64,000 nucleotides of DNA, taken from contig JAIXUG010000028.1 of NCBI GenBank assembly GCA_027484105.1, positions 124,001 to 188,000 of the forward strand, read 5' to 3'. Below are positions 37,198-46,683 of this stretch, one piece after another. Origin of the DNA: Comamonadaceae bacterium. Lineage in GTDB: Bacteria; Pseudomonadota; Gammaproteobacteria; Burkholderiales; Burkholderiaceae_C. Positions within the stretch are counted from its first letter, which is position 1, and each line of letters starts with the position of its first letter. The notes below the pieces were generated by a model that saw only the letters and a program-made list of their open reading frames with translations, did no database searches and had not been told where the DNA came from. The position numbers and the translations under genes were made by a program.

Positions 37198-37272
37198 ATC
37201 CGCTTCAGATGGCATGGGACTGGAGGGCGGCAGGCCACTAAAGTGGCAAGCTGACATTTACGGAGACCCCTG

Positions 37273-37809
37273 ATGCCCAGCCACGACACAGAAAGCAACG
37301 CCCCGATCACGCATTTCGCCAATTGCCACCTGGGCATCTTCGCCCAGTTGTCACGCTTGGGTGATTTGCCGGCTTTGTTGGGACCTGCAGCCCAAGCAAG
37401 AAAAATGGCCAGCGAGTCTTTGGTTTTCTTTGACAAAGCCTTGTACAGCCACCACAGCGAAGAAGAAAAAGACCTGTTCCCGGCGGTGGCCCAAAGCGCT
37501 CAAGCCGGTGTCGAACGCCTGAAAGTCAACGCGCTCATCGAACAACTGACCCACGACCACCGGGCTTTGGAAAAACTCTGGAACTCGCTGGAGCCGGGCC
37601 TGCGCAAGGTGGCCAAGGGCCAAGACAGCTCACTCGATGTGCTGGCCCTTCAAGCCTTGGTGCAAGGCTATCAGGCCCATGCCCATTTGGAAGAGCAGGT
37701 TTTTTTACCTTTGGCGCAAACGATATTGGGCCGCAACAGCAATCACATGGCGGCTTTGGGCCTGAGCCTGCACATGCGGCATGTGCCGCAATTCGCAGCG
37801 TACATTTGA
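37273..37809 (+). CDS. Hemerythrin-like HHE domain protein
   Basis: A 178-residue four-helix protein that should hold a di-iron site. The candidate metal ligands are in ITHFANCHLGIF, YSHHSEEEKDLFP, LTHDHRALEKLW and AHAHLEEQVFLPLAQ, which gives the spaced H, HxxxE, H, HxxxE pattern of the family. Bacterial members sense oxygen or NO, or help repair iron centres. It is preceded by FNR/DNR-like boxes, which would fit an oxygen or NO role. It is convergent with the M16 genes. Confidence 0.82.
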   Translation: MPSHDTESNAPITHFANCHLGIFAQLSRLGDLPALLGPAAQARKMASESLVFFDKALYSHHSEEEKDLFPAVAQSAQAGVERLKVNALIEQLTHDHRALEKLWNSLEPGLRKVAKGQDSSLDVLALQALVQGYQAHAHLEEQVFLPLAQTILGRNSNHMAALGLSLHMRHVPQFAAYI

Positions 37810-37827
37810 CAAGACCAATGGGCCCAC

Positions 37828-39222
37828 TCAGGGCTGTGCGCCCACCACCACCGTGACCATGCGCTCAGGCTGCAGCACACGCGCCATGGCGCGGCGCACA
37901 TCGGCCACGCTCACACGCTCGATTTGCGCGGTCCAGGTGTTGAGGTAGTTCAGGGGCAAGCGGTTCCAGGCGATGTTGGCCACGTTGTCCAGCAGTTTGC
38001 GGTTGCTGTCGATGCGCAGCGCAAAACCACCCACCAGATTGGATTGGGCCGCCTTCAATTCGGCCTCGGTCGGGCCTTCGCGCACAAAGTCCTGCACCAC
38101 TTGTCGGGCCACATTCACGGCTTGCGTGGCCTGGTCGGGGCGGGTTTGCAGGCCCACCACAAAGGCACCTGCATGCAAGCCCGGAGAAAAGCCGCTGTAC
38201 ACGCTGTAGCTCAGGCCGCGCTTTTCACGCACCTGCTCGGTCAGGCGCGAGACAAAACCGCCACCGCCCAGGATGTGGTTGCCCACCAGCAAGGCGAAGA
38301 AGTCCGGGTCATTGCGTTTGTAGCCGGGCTGGCCGATCAGGACATGGGCCTGGGCCGAGTCAAACGGCAGCGTCAGGTTTTGCGCCTGGGCCAAAGGCGC
38401 GACTTCGGTCACTTCGGGCAGGGCCTGGCAGTGGGCACTGTCGGGCCACAGCGCCAGCAGGCGCTGGACCAAGGCGTCGGTTTGCGCCCGGGTCAAGGCA
38501 CCGACCACACTGACGGCAGCGCGGCAAGCGCGCAAGGATTGCGCATGCAGCCGCTGAAGGTCAGCCGTGTCAATGCGCGTCAGGGTTTCGGGCATGGCCC
38601 GTTGGCCGTAGGGGTGCGTGCCGTACACCGCGGCGGCAAAGCGGTGTTGCACCTGAGTGCCCGGCTTGGTGAGCGATTCGCCAATGGCGGCGATCATGCG
38701 TTCTCGGTCGCGCGTCCAGATGGCTGGTGGAAAAGCCGGGTGCGCCATTTGACGGGCCGCCAAGGCCACGGCCTTGTCCAGCAAGTCGGGGTAGCTCAGG
38801 CTGCGCAGCGAAAAGCTCAATCGGTCCGCGCTGGCACTGGCACCGAAGCTGGCCCCCAAATCGGCCCATGCTTCGCCGATCTGGTTTTCATCCATGGCCT
38901 GGGCATAAGGCCCCTGCCCCTGAGGGTGGGGGCGCGTGCCACTGGCCATTTGCCCTGCCATGACCGAGGCCAGTCCCGCCTTGGCTGCCGGATCACGGCG
39001 GCTGCCGGCATCGAGGTCGATTTGCACGTCCACCATGGGGATGGCATGGCTTTCGACCAGAAACACCCGTGCGCCACTGGGCTGTGTCCAGTGCTGGATG
39101 GGCAAGGTGGCATGGGCCCAAGTGGAGGCCAACCAGCAGGCTGACACCAAGGCACAGCGCGGTATCGCCCGCGAGGCCAGAAAACGGGAAGAAATCCACA
39201 ACATGGGGCGAGGGACTTTCAT
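37828..39222 (-). CDS. M16 peptidase homologue lacking the zinc motif
   Basis: A 464-residue secreted or periplasmic protein. The signal peptide region is WISSRFLASRAIPRCALVSACWLASTWAHA. The M16 fold is visible, but the zinc motif HxxEH is missing: the equivalent stretch is GLASVMAGQMASGT. The C-terminal RY pair is retained in VREKRGLSYSVYSGF. Such proteins pair with an active M16 subunit, as in mitochondrial processing peptidase. It lies 14 bases after its active partner, so a heterodimer is likely. The ATG at 39222 is used because the upstream codon is TTG. Confidence 0.88.
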   Translation of the reverse strand: MKVPRPMLWISSRFLASRAIPRCALVSACWLASTWAHATLPIQHWTQPSGARVFLVESHAIPMVDVQIDLDAGSRRDPAAKAGLASVMAGQMASGTRPHPQGQGPYAQAMDENQIGEAWADLGASFGASASADRLSFSLRSLSYPDLLDKAVALAARQMAHPAFPPAIWTRDRERMIAAIGESLTKPGTQVQHRFAAAVYGTHPYGQRAMPETLTRIDTADLQRLHAQSLRACRAAVSVVGALTRAQTDALVQRLLALWPDSAHCQALPEVTEVAPLAQAQNLTLPFDSAQAHVLIGQPGYKRNDPDFFALLVGNHILGGGGFVSRLTEQVREKRGLSYSVYSGFSPGLHAGAFVVGLQTRPDQATQAVNVARQVVQDFVREGPTEAELKAAQSNLVGGFALRIDSNRKLLDNVANIAWNRLPLNYLNTWTAQIERVSVADVRRAMARVLQPERMVTVVVGAQP

Positions 39223-39236
39223 GACATGAACGGGGC

Positions 39237-40709
39237 TCAATGCCGTGCGCCAGGGGGCGCGCGGCGGGCACGGGGCTGGCCTGACAAGGGCTGTGGCACC
39301 AGCGTGGCGACCGTGAGCTGGTCGTCGCCAAAGTATTTTTGGGCCACGGCTTGTACCTGGGCAGGGGTGACCTGACGCAGACGGGCGATCAGCTGCGCGC
39401 CGTAGTCGGGCGGCAGGCCCAGCGTCCAGGCCACGCCCAATTCACGGGCCTGGTTGAAGACCGAGTCCAACTTATAGATTTCGCTGGCAACCCACTGGGT
39501 TTTGACGCGCTGCAACTCGGTCTCGGTCACGCCCTCCTGCGCCACGCGCCTGACCTGGGCGCGCAAAGCCGCTTCGAGCGCTTGCGGGGTCTGGCCTTTG
39601 GCGGGTACGCCATCCAAGTAAAAGAACTGCGGCCCACGCCCCATCAGCCCGTTGTAAGCACCCACGCTGTCGGCCAAGCGGTTTTCACCTTGCGTCAGGG
39701 CGCGGTCCAGGCGGGCACCGCTGTAACCATCGAGCACGGCCGCCAAGACCGTCAGCGCCAGGGCATCGTCGTGCTCGGGGCTGGCTGCCAGACTGGCCAA
39801 CCGGGGCACCTTGAAGGCCAGCGCCACATACGACTGCTCGGCAGGGGCTTTGAATTCAAGCCGACGCAGGCCCTGCTGGGCGGGTTCCTCGCGGGGTTTT
39901 CGATCGGGCACGGCGCGCGCAGGAATGACACCGTAATAACGGTCAGCCAGTGCCTTGACCTGAACGGGATCGACATCTCCGGCCACCACCACCACCGCAT
40001 TGGCGGGTGAGTACCACTTGCGGTAAAAATCGCGGGCGTCTTGCGCCGTCATGGCCTCCAGGTCGCTCATCCAGCCCACGATGGGACGCCGGTAAGGCGA
40101 GGCGGTCAAGGCCGTGGCCGACAACATTTCATGCAACTGCGCGCGCGGGTTGTCTTCGGTGCGCAAGCGGCGCTCCTCTTTGACCACCTCCAGCTCTTTG
40201 ACAAATTCGGCATCAGGCCACTGGTTGTTGGCAAAACGGTCGGCCTCCAGGCGCATCACGGCTTCAAGCTGGCCCGATGGAATTTGCTGAAAGTAGCCCG
40301 TGTAGTCCTTGGCGGTGAAGGCGTTTTCTCGCCCGCCCAATGCGGCCACGCGGCGCGAAAATTCGCCCGGCGCCAATGTGGGCGTGCCCTTGAACAGCAT
40401 GTGTTCCAGCACATGCGCGACGCCACTGGTGCCATCCACCTCGTCCATTGAGCCCACGCGCAGCCAGACCATGTGCACCGCCGTGGGGGCACGCCGGTCG
40501 GGTTTGACCCACAGGGCCATGCCGTTGGCCAGGGTGAAGGTGTGGACCTGGGCAGGCGATGCGGGCACGCTCGCCGACGCTGGCGGGTTGACGGCTGCGG
40601 CCGCATGGACCGGCCCCGATGAGGTCTGCGCCATGGCGCCCCAGGAGGCGCTCAGCCAAGCAGAAGAAGCCAGGACAGCCCAAAGAAAGTTTGGTTTCAT
40701 AGAATGCAT
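39237..40709 (-). CDS. M16-family zinc metalloprotease
   Basis: A 490-residue exported zinc peptidase. The signal peptide is MKPNFLWAVLASSAWLSASWGAMAQ (ATG at 40709 or 40700). The inverted zinc motif is VAHVLEHMLFKGTP with the third ligand glutamate in ELEVVKEERRLRTEDN. The fold is the catalytic subunit of an M16 pair; the partner without the motif follows directly. It is divergent from ftsY, a common Burkholderiales arrangement. Targets are unknown. Confidence 0.92.
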   Translation of the reverse strand: MHSMKPNFLWAVLASSAWLSASWGAMAQTSSGPVHAAAAVNPPASASVPASPAQVHTFTLANGMALWVKPDRRAPTAVHMVWLRVGSMDEVDGTSGVAHVLEHMLFKGTPTLAPGEFSRRVAALGGRENAFTAKDYTGYFQQIPSGQLEAVMRLEADRFANNQWPDAEFVKELEVVKEERRLRTEDNPRAQLHEMLSATALTASPYRRPIVGWMSDLEAMTAQDARDFYRKWYSPANAVVVVAGDVDPVQVKALADRYYGVIPARAVPDRKPREEPAQQGLRRLEFKAPAEQSYVALAFKVPRLASLAASPEHDDALALTVLAAVLDGYSGARLDRALTQGENRLADSVGAYNGLMGRGPQFFYLDGVPAKGQTPQALEAALRAQVRRVAQEGVTETELQRVKTQWVASEIYKLDSVFNQARELGVAWTLGLPPDYGAQLIARLRQVTPAQVQAVAQKYFGDDQLTVATLVPQPLSGQPRARRAPPGARH

Positions 40710-40728
40710 GATCCTTCAAATCCAAGCC

Positions 40729-41769
40729 ATGTTCAGTTTCTTCAAAAAAAAATCCCCCACGCTCGAGGTGCCATCGTCCGCCGTGACGCCCGCGACCCCC
40801 GTGGCGCAGACAGCGGCTGCAACGCCCGCGCCTGAGCAGCGGCCAGCACAGACCGAGTCGGTCCCCGCTGCCCGCCAGGGTTGGCTGGACCGCCTGAAGG
40901 CGGGTTTGCGCAAAACCGGTGCCAGCATCACCACCGTCTTCACCGGCACCCGCATCGACGACGAGCTCTATGAAGAGTTGGAAACCGCACTGCTGGTGGC
41001 CGACACCGGTGTCAAAGCCACCGAGCATTTGCTGCAAGACCTCAAGCGCCGCGTCAAAGAGGCCAAGGCCACTGAGCCCTCCCAGGTCAAAACCCTGCTG
41101 GCCGATGCCATCACCGACTTGCTGTTGCCCCTGCAAAAACCCTTGTCCATTGGCGACCACCAGCCCACCGTGATCATGGTGGCGGGTGTCAACGGCGCGG
41201 GCAAAACCACTTCCATCGGCAAACTGACCAAGCACCTGGCCGACGAGGGCTTGAGCGTGCTGCTGGCAGCCGCCGACACCTTCCGAGCCGCAGCCAAGGA
41301 GCAACTGGCGGTTTGGGCCACCCGCAACACGGTGGAGATCGTGAGCCAACAAGGCGGCGACCCGGCGGCTGTGAGCTTTGATGCGGTGAGCGCTGGCCGT
41401 GCCCGTGGCCGAGACGTGGTGCTGGTGGACACGGCGGGTCGACTGCCCACCCAGCTTCACCTGATGGAAGAGCTGAAAAAGATCAAGCGCGTGGTGCAAA
41501 AGGCCGAAGCCACCGCCCCCCACGAAGTGCTGCTGGTGATCGATGGCAACACCGGGCAAAACGCCCTGGCCCAGGTCAAAGCCTTTGACGACACGCTGGG
41601 CCTGACCGGCCTGATCGTGACCAAGCTCGACGGCACCGCCAAGGGCGGGGTGCTTTGCGCCATTGCCCGCGAAAAGCCGATCCCGGTCTATTTCATCGGT
41701 GTGGGCGAAAAGCTGGAAGACTTGGAAACCTTCAATGCCCGCGAGTTTGCCCAGGCCTTGCTGAGCTGA
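40729..41769 (+). CDS. ftsY: Signal recognition particle receptor FtsY
   Basis: GTPase docking SRP-ribosome complexes at the membrane. The 346-residue protein has a short N-terminal A region (MFSFFKKKSPTLEV), the NG domain with GVNGAGKTTSIGKL, DTFRAAAKEQL, DTAGRLPTQLHLMEEL and TKLDGTAKGG. The ATG at 40729 (MFSFFKKK) fits the family; the frame opens to 40309 without support. It is divergent from the M16 genes and followed by rpoH. Confidence 0.95.
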   Translation: MFSFFKKKSPTLEVPSSAVTPATPVAQTAAATPAPEQRPAQTESVPAARQGWLDRLKAGLRKTGASITTVFTGTRIDDELYEELETALLVADTGVKATEHLLQDLKRRVKEAKATEPSQVKTLLADAITDLLLPLQKPLSIGDHQPTVIMVAGVNGAGKTTSIGKLTKHLADEGLSVLLAAADTFRAAAKEQLAVWATRNTVEIVSQQGGDPAAVSFDAVSAGRARGRDVVLVDTAGRLPTQLHLMEELKKIKRVVQKAEATAPHEVLLVIDGNTGQNALAQVKAFDDTLGLTGLIVTKLDGTAKGGVLCAIAREKPIPVYFIGVGEKLEDLETFNAREFAQALLS

Positions 41770-41910
41770 TCCCCTGTTTTGTTCTGGCCTTGACGAGGGC
41801 TTTGCCGCTTCTTTGTTCGTGCCCCCTGTGTGCATGGGCTGACTGACAGCGTTTCCCCAAACCCCAAAAATGAGGGATAACCCTGATTTCTGCGCGCCAT
41901 CGGCGCGAAC

Positions 41911-41937
41911 TTAGCACTCACCCCACGAGAGTGCTAA
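41911..41937. promoter_or_regulatory. CIRCE operator (HrcA box) upstream of rpoH
   Basis: TTAGCACTC-N9-GAGTGCTAA matches the CIRCE consensus exactly. It lies 29 bases before the rpoH ATG, and its right arm runs into TAATAT, a possible -10 box, with TTAGCA 18 bases upstream as a -35. HrcA bound here should repress rpoH. HrcA control of rpoH is known for some betaproteobacteria. Confidence 0.92.
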
Positions 41938-41966
41938 TATCTGGGTATTCTGAAAGGAGTTCTGGT

Positions 41967-42899
41967 ATGAACATTCAAACTGGTTCCCCCGCCACAGCCA
42001 TCGCGCTGAGCAACCCCTGGGCGGTCGTGCCCTCGCTCGGCCATCTGGACGCCTACATTTCTGCGGTCAACCGCATGCCCATGCTCACCCTCGAAGAGGA
42101 ACAAGAGGCTGCCCGCCAACTCAAAGCCCATGACGACCTCGAAGCCGCCCGCAAGCTGGTGCTCTCGCACCTGCGTCTGGTGGTCTCGGTCTCGCGCCAA
42201 TACTTGGGCTATGGCCTGCCCCATGGTGATCTGATCCAGGAAGGCAATGTGGGCCTGATGAAGGCGGTCAAGCGCTTTGACCCCGATCAAGGCGTGCGTT
42301 TGGTCAGCTACGCGCTGCACTGGATCAAGGCCGAGATCCACGAGTACATCCTGAAAAACTGGCGCATGGTCAAACTGGCCACCACCAAGGCCCAGCGCAA
42401 GTTGTTTTTCAACCTGCGCTCGATGAAGCAAGGCTTCAAGGCCGAAGCCGAGGACGGCACACACCGTGACACCCTGACACCGGACCAAGTCGATTCAATG
42501 GCGCGCAGTCTGAACGTCAAGCGCGAAGAAGTGCTGGAGATGGAGATGCGCATGTCCGGCGGTGATGTGTTGTTGGACCCGGCCCCATCGGACGACGGCG
42601 AGCAGAGCTTTGGCCCCATCGCCTACTTGGCCGATGTGAACCACGAACCCACCGCCATGATCGAAGCGCACCAACGGGATGTGATGGCCAGCGATGGCTT
42701 GGCCAAGGCCTTGAACGTGCTGGACCCGCGCAGCCGCCGCATCGTGGAAGAGCGCTGGCTCAAGGTCAACGACAACGGCTCGGGTGGCATGACGCTGCAC
42801 GACCTGGCCGATGAGTACGGTGTCAGCGCTGAGCGCATCCGCCAGATCGAAGTGGCGGCCATGAAAAAAATGAAAAAGGCACTGCTCGAGCCCGCTTGA
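41967..42899 (+). CDS. rpoH: Heat-shock sigma factor RpoH (sigma-32)
   Basis: RNA polymerase sigma factor for heat-shock promoters. The 310-residue protein has the RpoH N-terminus (LDAYISAVNRMPMLTLEEEQEAARQ), region 2 VVSVSRQYLGYGLPHGDLIQEGNVGLMKAVKRFDP, the RpoH box QRKLFFNLRSMKQ, and region 4 with LHDLADEYGVSAERIRQIEVAAMKKM. The ATG at 41967 has AAAGGAG ahead. A perfect CIRCE lies upstream, so HrcA and heat control are both expected. Confidence 0.96.
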   Translation: MNIQTGSPATAIALSNPWAVVPSLGHLDAYISAVNRMPMLTLEEEQEAARQLKAHDDLEAARKLVLSHLRLVVSVSRQYLGYGLPHGDLIQEGNVGLMKAVKRFDPDQGVRLVSYALHWIKAEIHEYILKNWRMVKLATTKAQRKLFFNLRSMKQGFKAEAEDGTHRDTLTPDQVDSMARSLNVKREEVLEMEMRMSGGDVLLDPAPSDDGEQSFGPIAYLADVNHEPTAMIEAHQRDVMASDGLAKALNVLDPRSRRIVEERWLKVNDNGSGGMTLHDLADEYGVSAERIRQIEVAAMKKMKKALLEPA

Positions 42900-43000
42900 G
42901 CCCTGGGGGTGGCCGCACTGCGCTGATGGCGCAAGGTGCAAGCGCACGGCGTGGTTGAACTGCGCTAAAGTCACGGCTGTTTTCTTTTCAGGTGCACCCC

Positions 43001-43993
43001 ATGAATCCCCACACTTCGGTCCGCTTTTCTCGCCGCTTTTTGGCCCGCGTATTGGTTTCGGCATGGGCTGTAGGTTTGGCCCCTGCCTGGGCCGCCAACT
43101 GGCCGACACAAACCGTGCGCTTGGTGGTGGGCTTTCCGGCGGGCTCCAGCCCAGACCTGACCGCCCGAGCCCTGGCTGAACCATTGGCCAAAGCCTTGGG
43201 CCAAAACGTCATGGTGGAGAACAAGGTGGGGGCGGGCGGTAACATCGCTGCCGATTTTGTGGCCAAGGCCACCGATGGGCACACCTTGGGCCTGATGATC
43301 AATGGCAACATGACCATCGCCCGCATCTTGAACCCCAAGGTGCCGTATGACCCCTTGAAAGACCTGGCTCCGATCAGCCTGATCGGCAAAGCCCCGCTGG
43401 TGCTCACGGTGCCCGCCAACGCCCCCGGCCAAACGGCCGCCCAGTGGCTGAGCGAAGCGCAAAAAGCCGGGGACAAACTCAGCTATGCCTCGCCTGGTGT
43501 GGGCACTGTGGCCCATCTGGGGATGGAACTGCTCAAAACCAAAGCCGGGATTGCGCCTGTGCACGTGCCTTACCCAGGCAACCCTCAAATCATCACCGCC
43601 ATGCTGGGGGGTCAGGTGCAAATGGCCTTGCTGCCCCCGGCCATGTCAGCGGCTCAGGTCAGCAGCGGCAGACTGCGCGCCATTGGCGCTTCCAGCAGCG
43701 GACGCAGCCCTGTTGCCGCCGAAGTCCCCAGCCTGGCCGAGATCGGCGTGAAGGATTACCAGCTGGAGATCTGGAACGCAGTGGCCGCACCCGCCTCCAT
43801 GCCCACTGCCGTGGCGAGCAAACTGTCAGCCCTCATCAGTGACATCGTGCGCGCCCCAGAGATGCGCACGCGCTTGTTCCAGCAAGGCTGGCAGGTGGTC
43901 GGCTCCTCCCCGGAAGGCTTGCGCCACCGCATTGAAGCAGACACCAAAGCTTTGGGCGAGATCATTCGCAACCAGAAAATCGAAGTGAACTGA
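43001..43993 (+). CDS. Orphan Bug/TctC-type solute-binding protein
   Basis: A 330-residue periplasmic receptor with a signal peptide ending AWA (about 31 residues). It has the Bug pattern WPTQTVRLVVGFPAGSSPDLTARALAE and VPYPGNPQIITAMLGGQVQMALLPP. No tctA or tctB is adjacent, as with most Bug paralogues in Burkholderiales. It probably shares a permease or has a sensing role. The ligand is unknown. Confidence 0.9.
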   Translation: MNPHTSVRFSRRFLARVLVSAWAVGLAPAWAANWPTQTVRLVVGFPAGSSPDLTARALAEPLAKALGQNVMVENKVGAGGNIAADFVAKATDGHTLGLMINGNMTIARILNPKVPYDPLKDLAPISLIGKAPLVLTVPANAPGQTAAQWLSEAQKAGDKLSYASPGVGTVAHLGMELLKTKAGIAPVHVPYPGNPQIITAMLGGQVQMALLPPAMSAAQVSSGRLRAIGASSSGRSPVAAEVPSLAEIGVKDYQLEIWNAVAAPASMPTAVASKLSALISDIVRAPEMRTRLFQQGWQVVGSSPEGLRHRIEADTKALGEIIRNQKIEVN

Positions 43994-44028
43994 GGCCCCA
44001 ACCGGCCTCACGCGCAAGGCAGGCTGAC

Positions 44029-44622
44029 TCACTTGCCCGAGAGCAAGATGCGGGCGTCAGCAGCCAAAACTGCTGCGCCGCTGGCGTGGCGGTTGTAAAG
44101 ACGGATGCGCCCTTGTGGGTCAAACGTGAAGCTGCCTGCGGAGTGGTCCATGCTGTAACTGGTGGGTGTTTTGCCTTCGACCTTTTTGTAATAGATCTTG
44201 AAGTCCTTGGTCACCTTGGGCAGTTGCTCGGGCGAAGGTCGCAGCGCCACAAAATCAGGGCCGAAATTGGCCACATAGGCCTTGAGCAATTCGGGCGTGT
44301 CCCGCTCGGGATCGATCGTGATGAAGATGCCTTGCAGCTTGGCTGCATCCGCCCCCAACAATTGCTTGGCCTCTGCAATTTCCTGCAGGGCAGTCGGGCA
44401 GACATCGGGGCATTGCGTGAAGCCAAAAAACACCACCACCACTTTGCCTGAAAAATCTTTCAGGGTGCGCACCTGACCATGCTGGTCACTCAACGACCAC
44501 CCTTGGGCGTAATCCGCCCCGGTGATGTCCACGCCCCGAAAGGCGGGCTTGTCCTGACTGCAGGCGCTCAGGCCCAACACGGCCACCAGGCCCAAGGCCA
44601 CCCACAAGGAATTCTTGGTCAT
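44029..44622 (-). CDS. SCO1/SenC copper chaperone lipoprotein
   Basis: Delivers copper to the CuA site of cytochrome c oxidase. The 197-residue protein has a lipoprotein signal (GLVAVLGLSACSQDKP, lipobox LSAC), then a thioredoxin fold with the copper motif FGFTQCPDVCPTALQE (CxxxC) and a later histidine in YSMDHSAGSF. The ATG at 44622 follows a TTG in-frame. It lies after ctaB in a heme/copper assembly run. Confidence 0.92.
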   Translation of the reverse strand: MTKNSLWVALGLVAVLGLSACSQDKPAFRGVDITGADYAQGWSLSDQHGQVRTLKDFSGKVVVVFFGFTQCPDVCPTALQEIAEAKQLLGADAAKLQGIFITIDPERDTPELLKAYVANFGPDFVALRPSPEQLPKVTKDFKIYYKKVEGKTPTSYSMDHSAGSFTFDPQGRIRLYNRHASGAAVLAADARILLSGK

Positions 44623-44628
44623 GTGCAA

Positions 44629-45525
44629 TCAGAAAAGGTAGTGGTCCACCAGCAAGGCCGCAAACAAGGCGCTCAAATGGATCAATGAAAAACGGAAGGT
44701 TTTGCGCGCCAGCTCGTCAGAGTATTGACGGTACAAAGCCCAGGCATAGCCGATGAAACCGATGCTCAACACCACGGCCACGCCCAAGTACAACCAAGAG
44801 CTCATGCCGTAGACAAAGGGCATCAGGCACGAAGCCATCAACACAAAGGTGTAGAGCAATATTTGCAAGCGGGTGAATTCATTGCCGTGCGTGACAGGCA
44901 ACATGGGCAAACCCGATTTGCGGTAGTCCTCCACCCGGTACAGCGCCAAGGCCCAAAAATGCGGTGGTGTCCACAAGAAGATGATCAAAAACAGGATCAA
45001 GGCCTCGGGCCCGACCTGACCCGTCATCGCGGCCCAGCCCAGCACCGGGGGCATGGCCCCACTGGCCCCGCCAATGACAATGTTTTGTGGCGTGAGCGGT
45101 TTGAGGATGACGGTGTAGATGACCGCGTAACCCACGAAGGTCGCGAAAGTCAGCCACATGGTGAGCGGATTGACCAACACATACAACACGGCCGAACCCA
45201 CAGCGCACAACACGCCGGAAAACAACAAAGCCTGCTGGTCGCTGAGTTCACCCTTGGCCGTGGGCCGCCAGGCGGTGCGCTTCATCTTGGCGTCGATGGT
45301 TTTCTCGACCAGGCAATTGAATGCAGCCGCTGCGCCAGCCACCAGCCAAATGCCCACGCAGGCCCACAGGCCCAGCGTCAATTGGGCCAGACTCGGCACG
45401 CCGGGCACCGCCAGCACCATGCCGATCAGGGCGCAAAACACGATCAGTTGCACCACCCGGGGCTTGGTGAGGGCGTAATACTGTCGCCAGGCAGACGCAG
45501 GCGTTGGAACTATGGCAGCGGTCAT
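44629..45525 (-). CDS. ctaB: Heme O synthase (protoheme IX farnesyltransferase)
   Basis: Adds farnesyl to heme b in the inner membrane. The 298-residue protein has about nine helices, the UbiA-type prenyl motif [23 protein letters not shown], and [18 protein letters not shown]. It overlaps ctaA by four bases and is followed by the SCO gene. With ctaA it supplies heme A for the oxidase. Confidence 0.95.
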   Translation of the reverse strand: MTAAIVPTPASAWRQYYALTKPRVVQLIVFCALIGMVLAVPGVPSLAQLTLGLWACVGIWLVAGAAAAFNCLVEKTIDAKMKRTAWRPTAKGELSDQQALLFSGVLCAVGSAVLYVLVNPLTMWLTFATFVGYAVIYTVILKPLTPQNIVIGGASGAMPPVLGWAAMTGQVGPEALILFLIIFLWTPPHFWALALYRVEDYRKSGLPMLPVTHGNEFTRLQILLYTFVLMASCLMPFVYGMSSWLYLGVAVVLSIGFIGYAWALYRQYSDELARKTFRFSLIHLSALFAALLVDHYLF

Positions 45526-46679
45526 GCGGCAGGCCTTGAATCAAAAGAGAGGGATGGTAAAGCGTGCACAGCGCGGCTGATGCTGAGCGTCCAGGTCAAC
45601 AGCACCACCATGGCGGCAGCGCCTCCAGTGTGCATCACAGCCGCCAGCAGGGGCCAACCCAGCACCACATTGCTCAGGCCCGTCAACAACTGCAAAGCCG
45701 ACAAGGCCAGCAAGCCTTGTCCTGCGCGCTGCAGGCCAGCGACCTGCCGCAAACGCCAGCCCACCACCAGCATCACGGACAGCACCAACCAGGCAGCGCT
45801 GCGGTGCACAAAGTGGATGCTGACCAAAGCTTCAAAGGGCAGCAATTGGCCATCGGGTGTCATGCCCAACTCGCGCCAAAGGTCAAAACCTTGCCAGTTC
45901 ATCGCAGGCAGCCATTGTCCGTGACAAGTGGGGAAATCCGGGCAAGCCAACACGGCGTAATTGGTACTGACCCACCCCCCCAGGCCAATCTGCAACCACA
46001 GCAGAACAAAGGCCAGCCAAAGGCCCTGCCGCAAGCCTGCAGGCACCGCTCGCGCAGCGGCCCCCTCGTAGCGCACTGCCTGGGCCATCAAGACCGCCAG
46101 CAGGCCCACGCCAAACATCAGGTGCAAAGTCACAATGGCCGGGAACAGCTTCATGGTGACCGTCAAGGCACCGAAAGCCCCCTGCAGGCAAACCCAAGCC
46201 AAGGTGAACCAAGGCCACACCGGATGCAGCAAGGGGTCGGGCGTTTGCCCCGCCCGACTTTGCTGGCGACGCAGCCACCAGGTCATGAGGGCCAGACTGA
46301 GGATGAGCACCCCCACACCCGTGGCCAGGTAACGGTGCACCATTTCAATCCAGGCTTTGCTGTGCGTGACCGGGCCCGTGGGCATGGCGGTTTGGGCAGC
46401 GGTGATCTCGACTTTGGCGCCAATCGGTGTGGCACTGCCATAGCAACCGGGCCAATCGGGGCAACCCAAGCCCGAGTCGGTCAAGCGCGTGAACGCACCA
46501 AACAAAACCAGATCAAAGGTCACAAACAAAGTGATCAAGGTCAGCGCACGCAAACGCTGACTGGGCGCGGCGCTGCGTTGTTTCCAAAGCCACCAGGCCA
46601 AAGGCAAAGCCGCGACCGCCAAGCCCACGGCCATGAGCTGGAGCACCGGAGCCAGGTTGTACAGATCGACTTCGCTCAT
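45522..46679 (-). CDS. ctaA: Heme A synthase (COX15/CtaA)
   Basis: Oxidises heme O to heme A. The 385-residue protein has eight helices with conserved histidines in [25 protein letters not shown], and [37 protein letters not shown] is the family signature, with the CxxxC pair. The ATG at 46679 ([13 protein letters not shown]) is preferred to the start of the longer frame. It overlaps ctaB. Confidence 0.95.
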   Translation of the reverse strand: MSEVDLYNLAPVLQLMAVGLAVAALPLAWWLWKQRSAAPSQRLRALTLITLFVTFDLVLFGAFTRLTDSGLGCPDWPGCYGSATPIGAKVEITAAQTAMPTGPVTHSKAWIEMVHRYLATGVGVLILSLALMTWWLRRQQSRAGQTPDPLLHPVWPWFTLAWVCLQGAFGALTVTMKLFPAIVTLHLMFGVGLLAVLMAQAVRYEGAAARAVPAGLRQGLWLAFVLLWLQIGLGGWVSTNYAVLACPDFPTCHGQWLPAMNWQGFDLWRELGMTPDGQLLPFEALVSIHFVHRSAAWLVLSVMLVVGWRLRQVAGLQRAGQGLLALSALQLLTGLSNVVLGWPLLAAVMHTGGAAAMVVLLTWTLSISRAVHALPSLSFDSRPAA

Positions 46680-46683
46680 GGCC

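Noticed and set aside
40264..41835. 523-codon open frame on minus opposite ftsY
   Set aside because: FtsY on plus is certain from its GTPase motifs. The minus frame has no domain.
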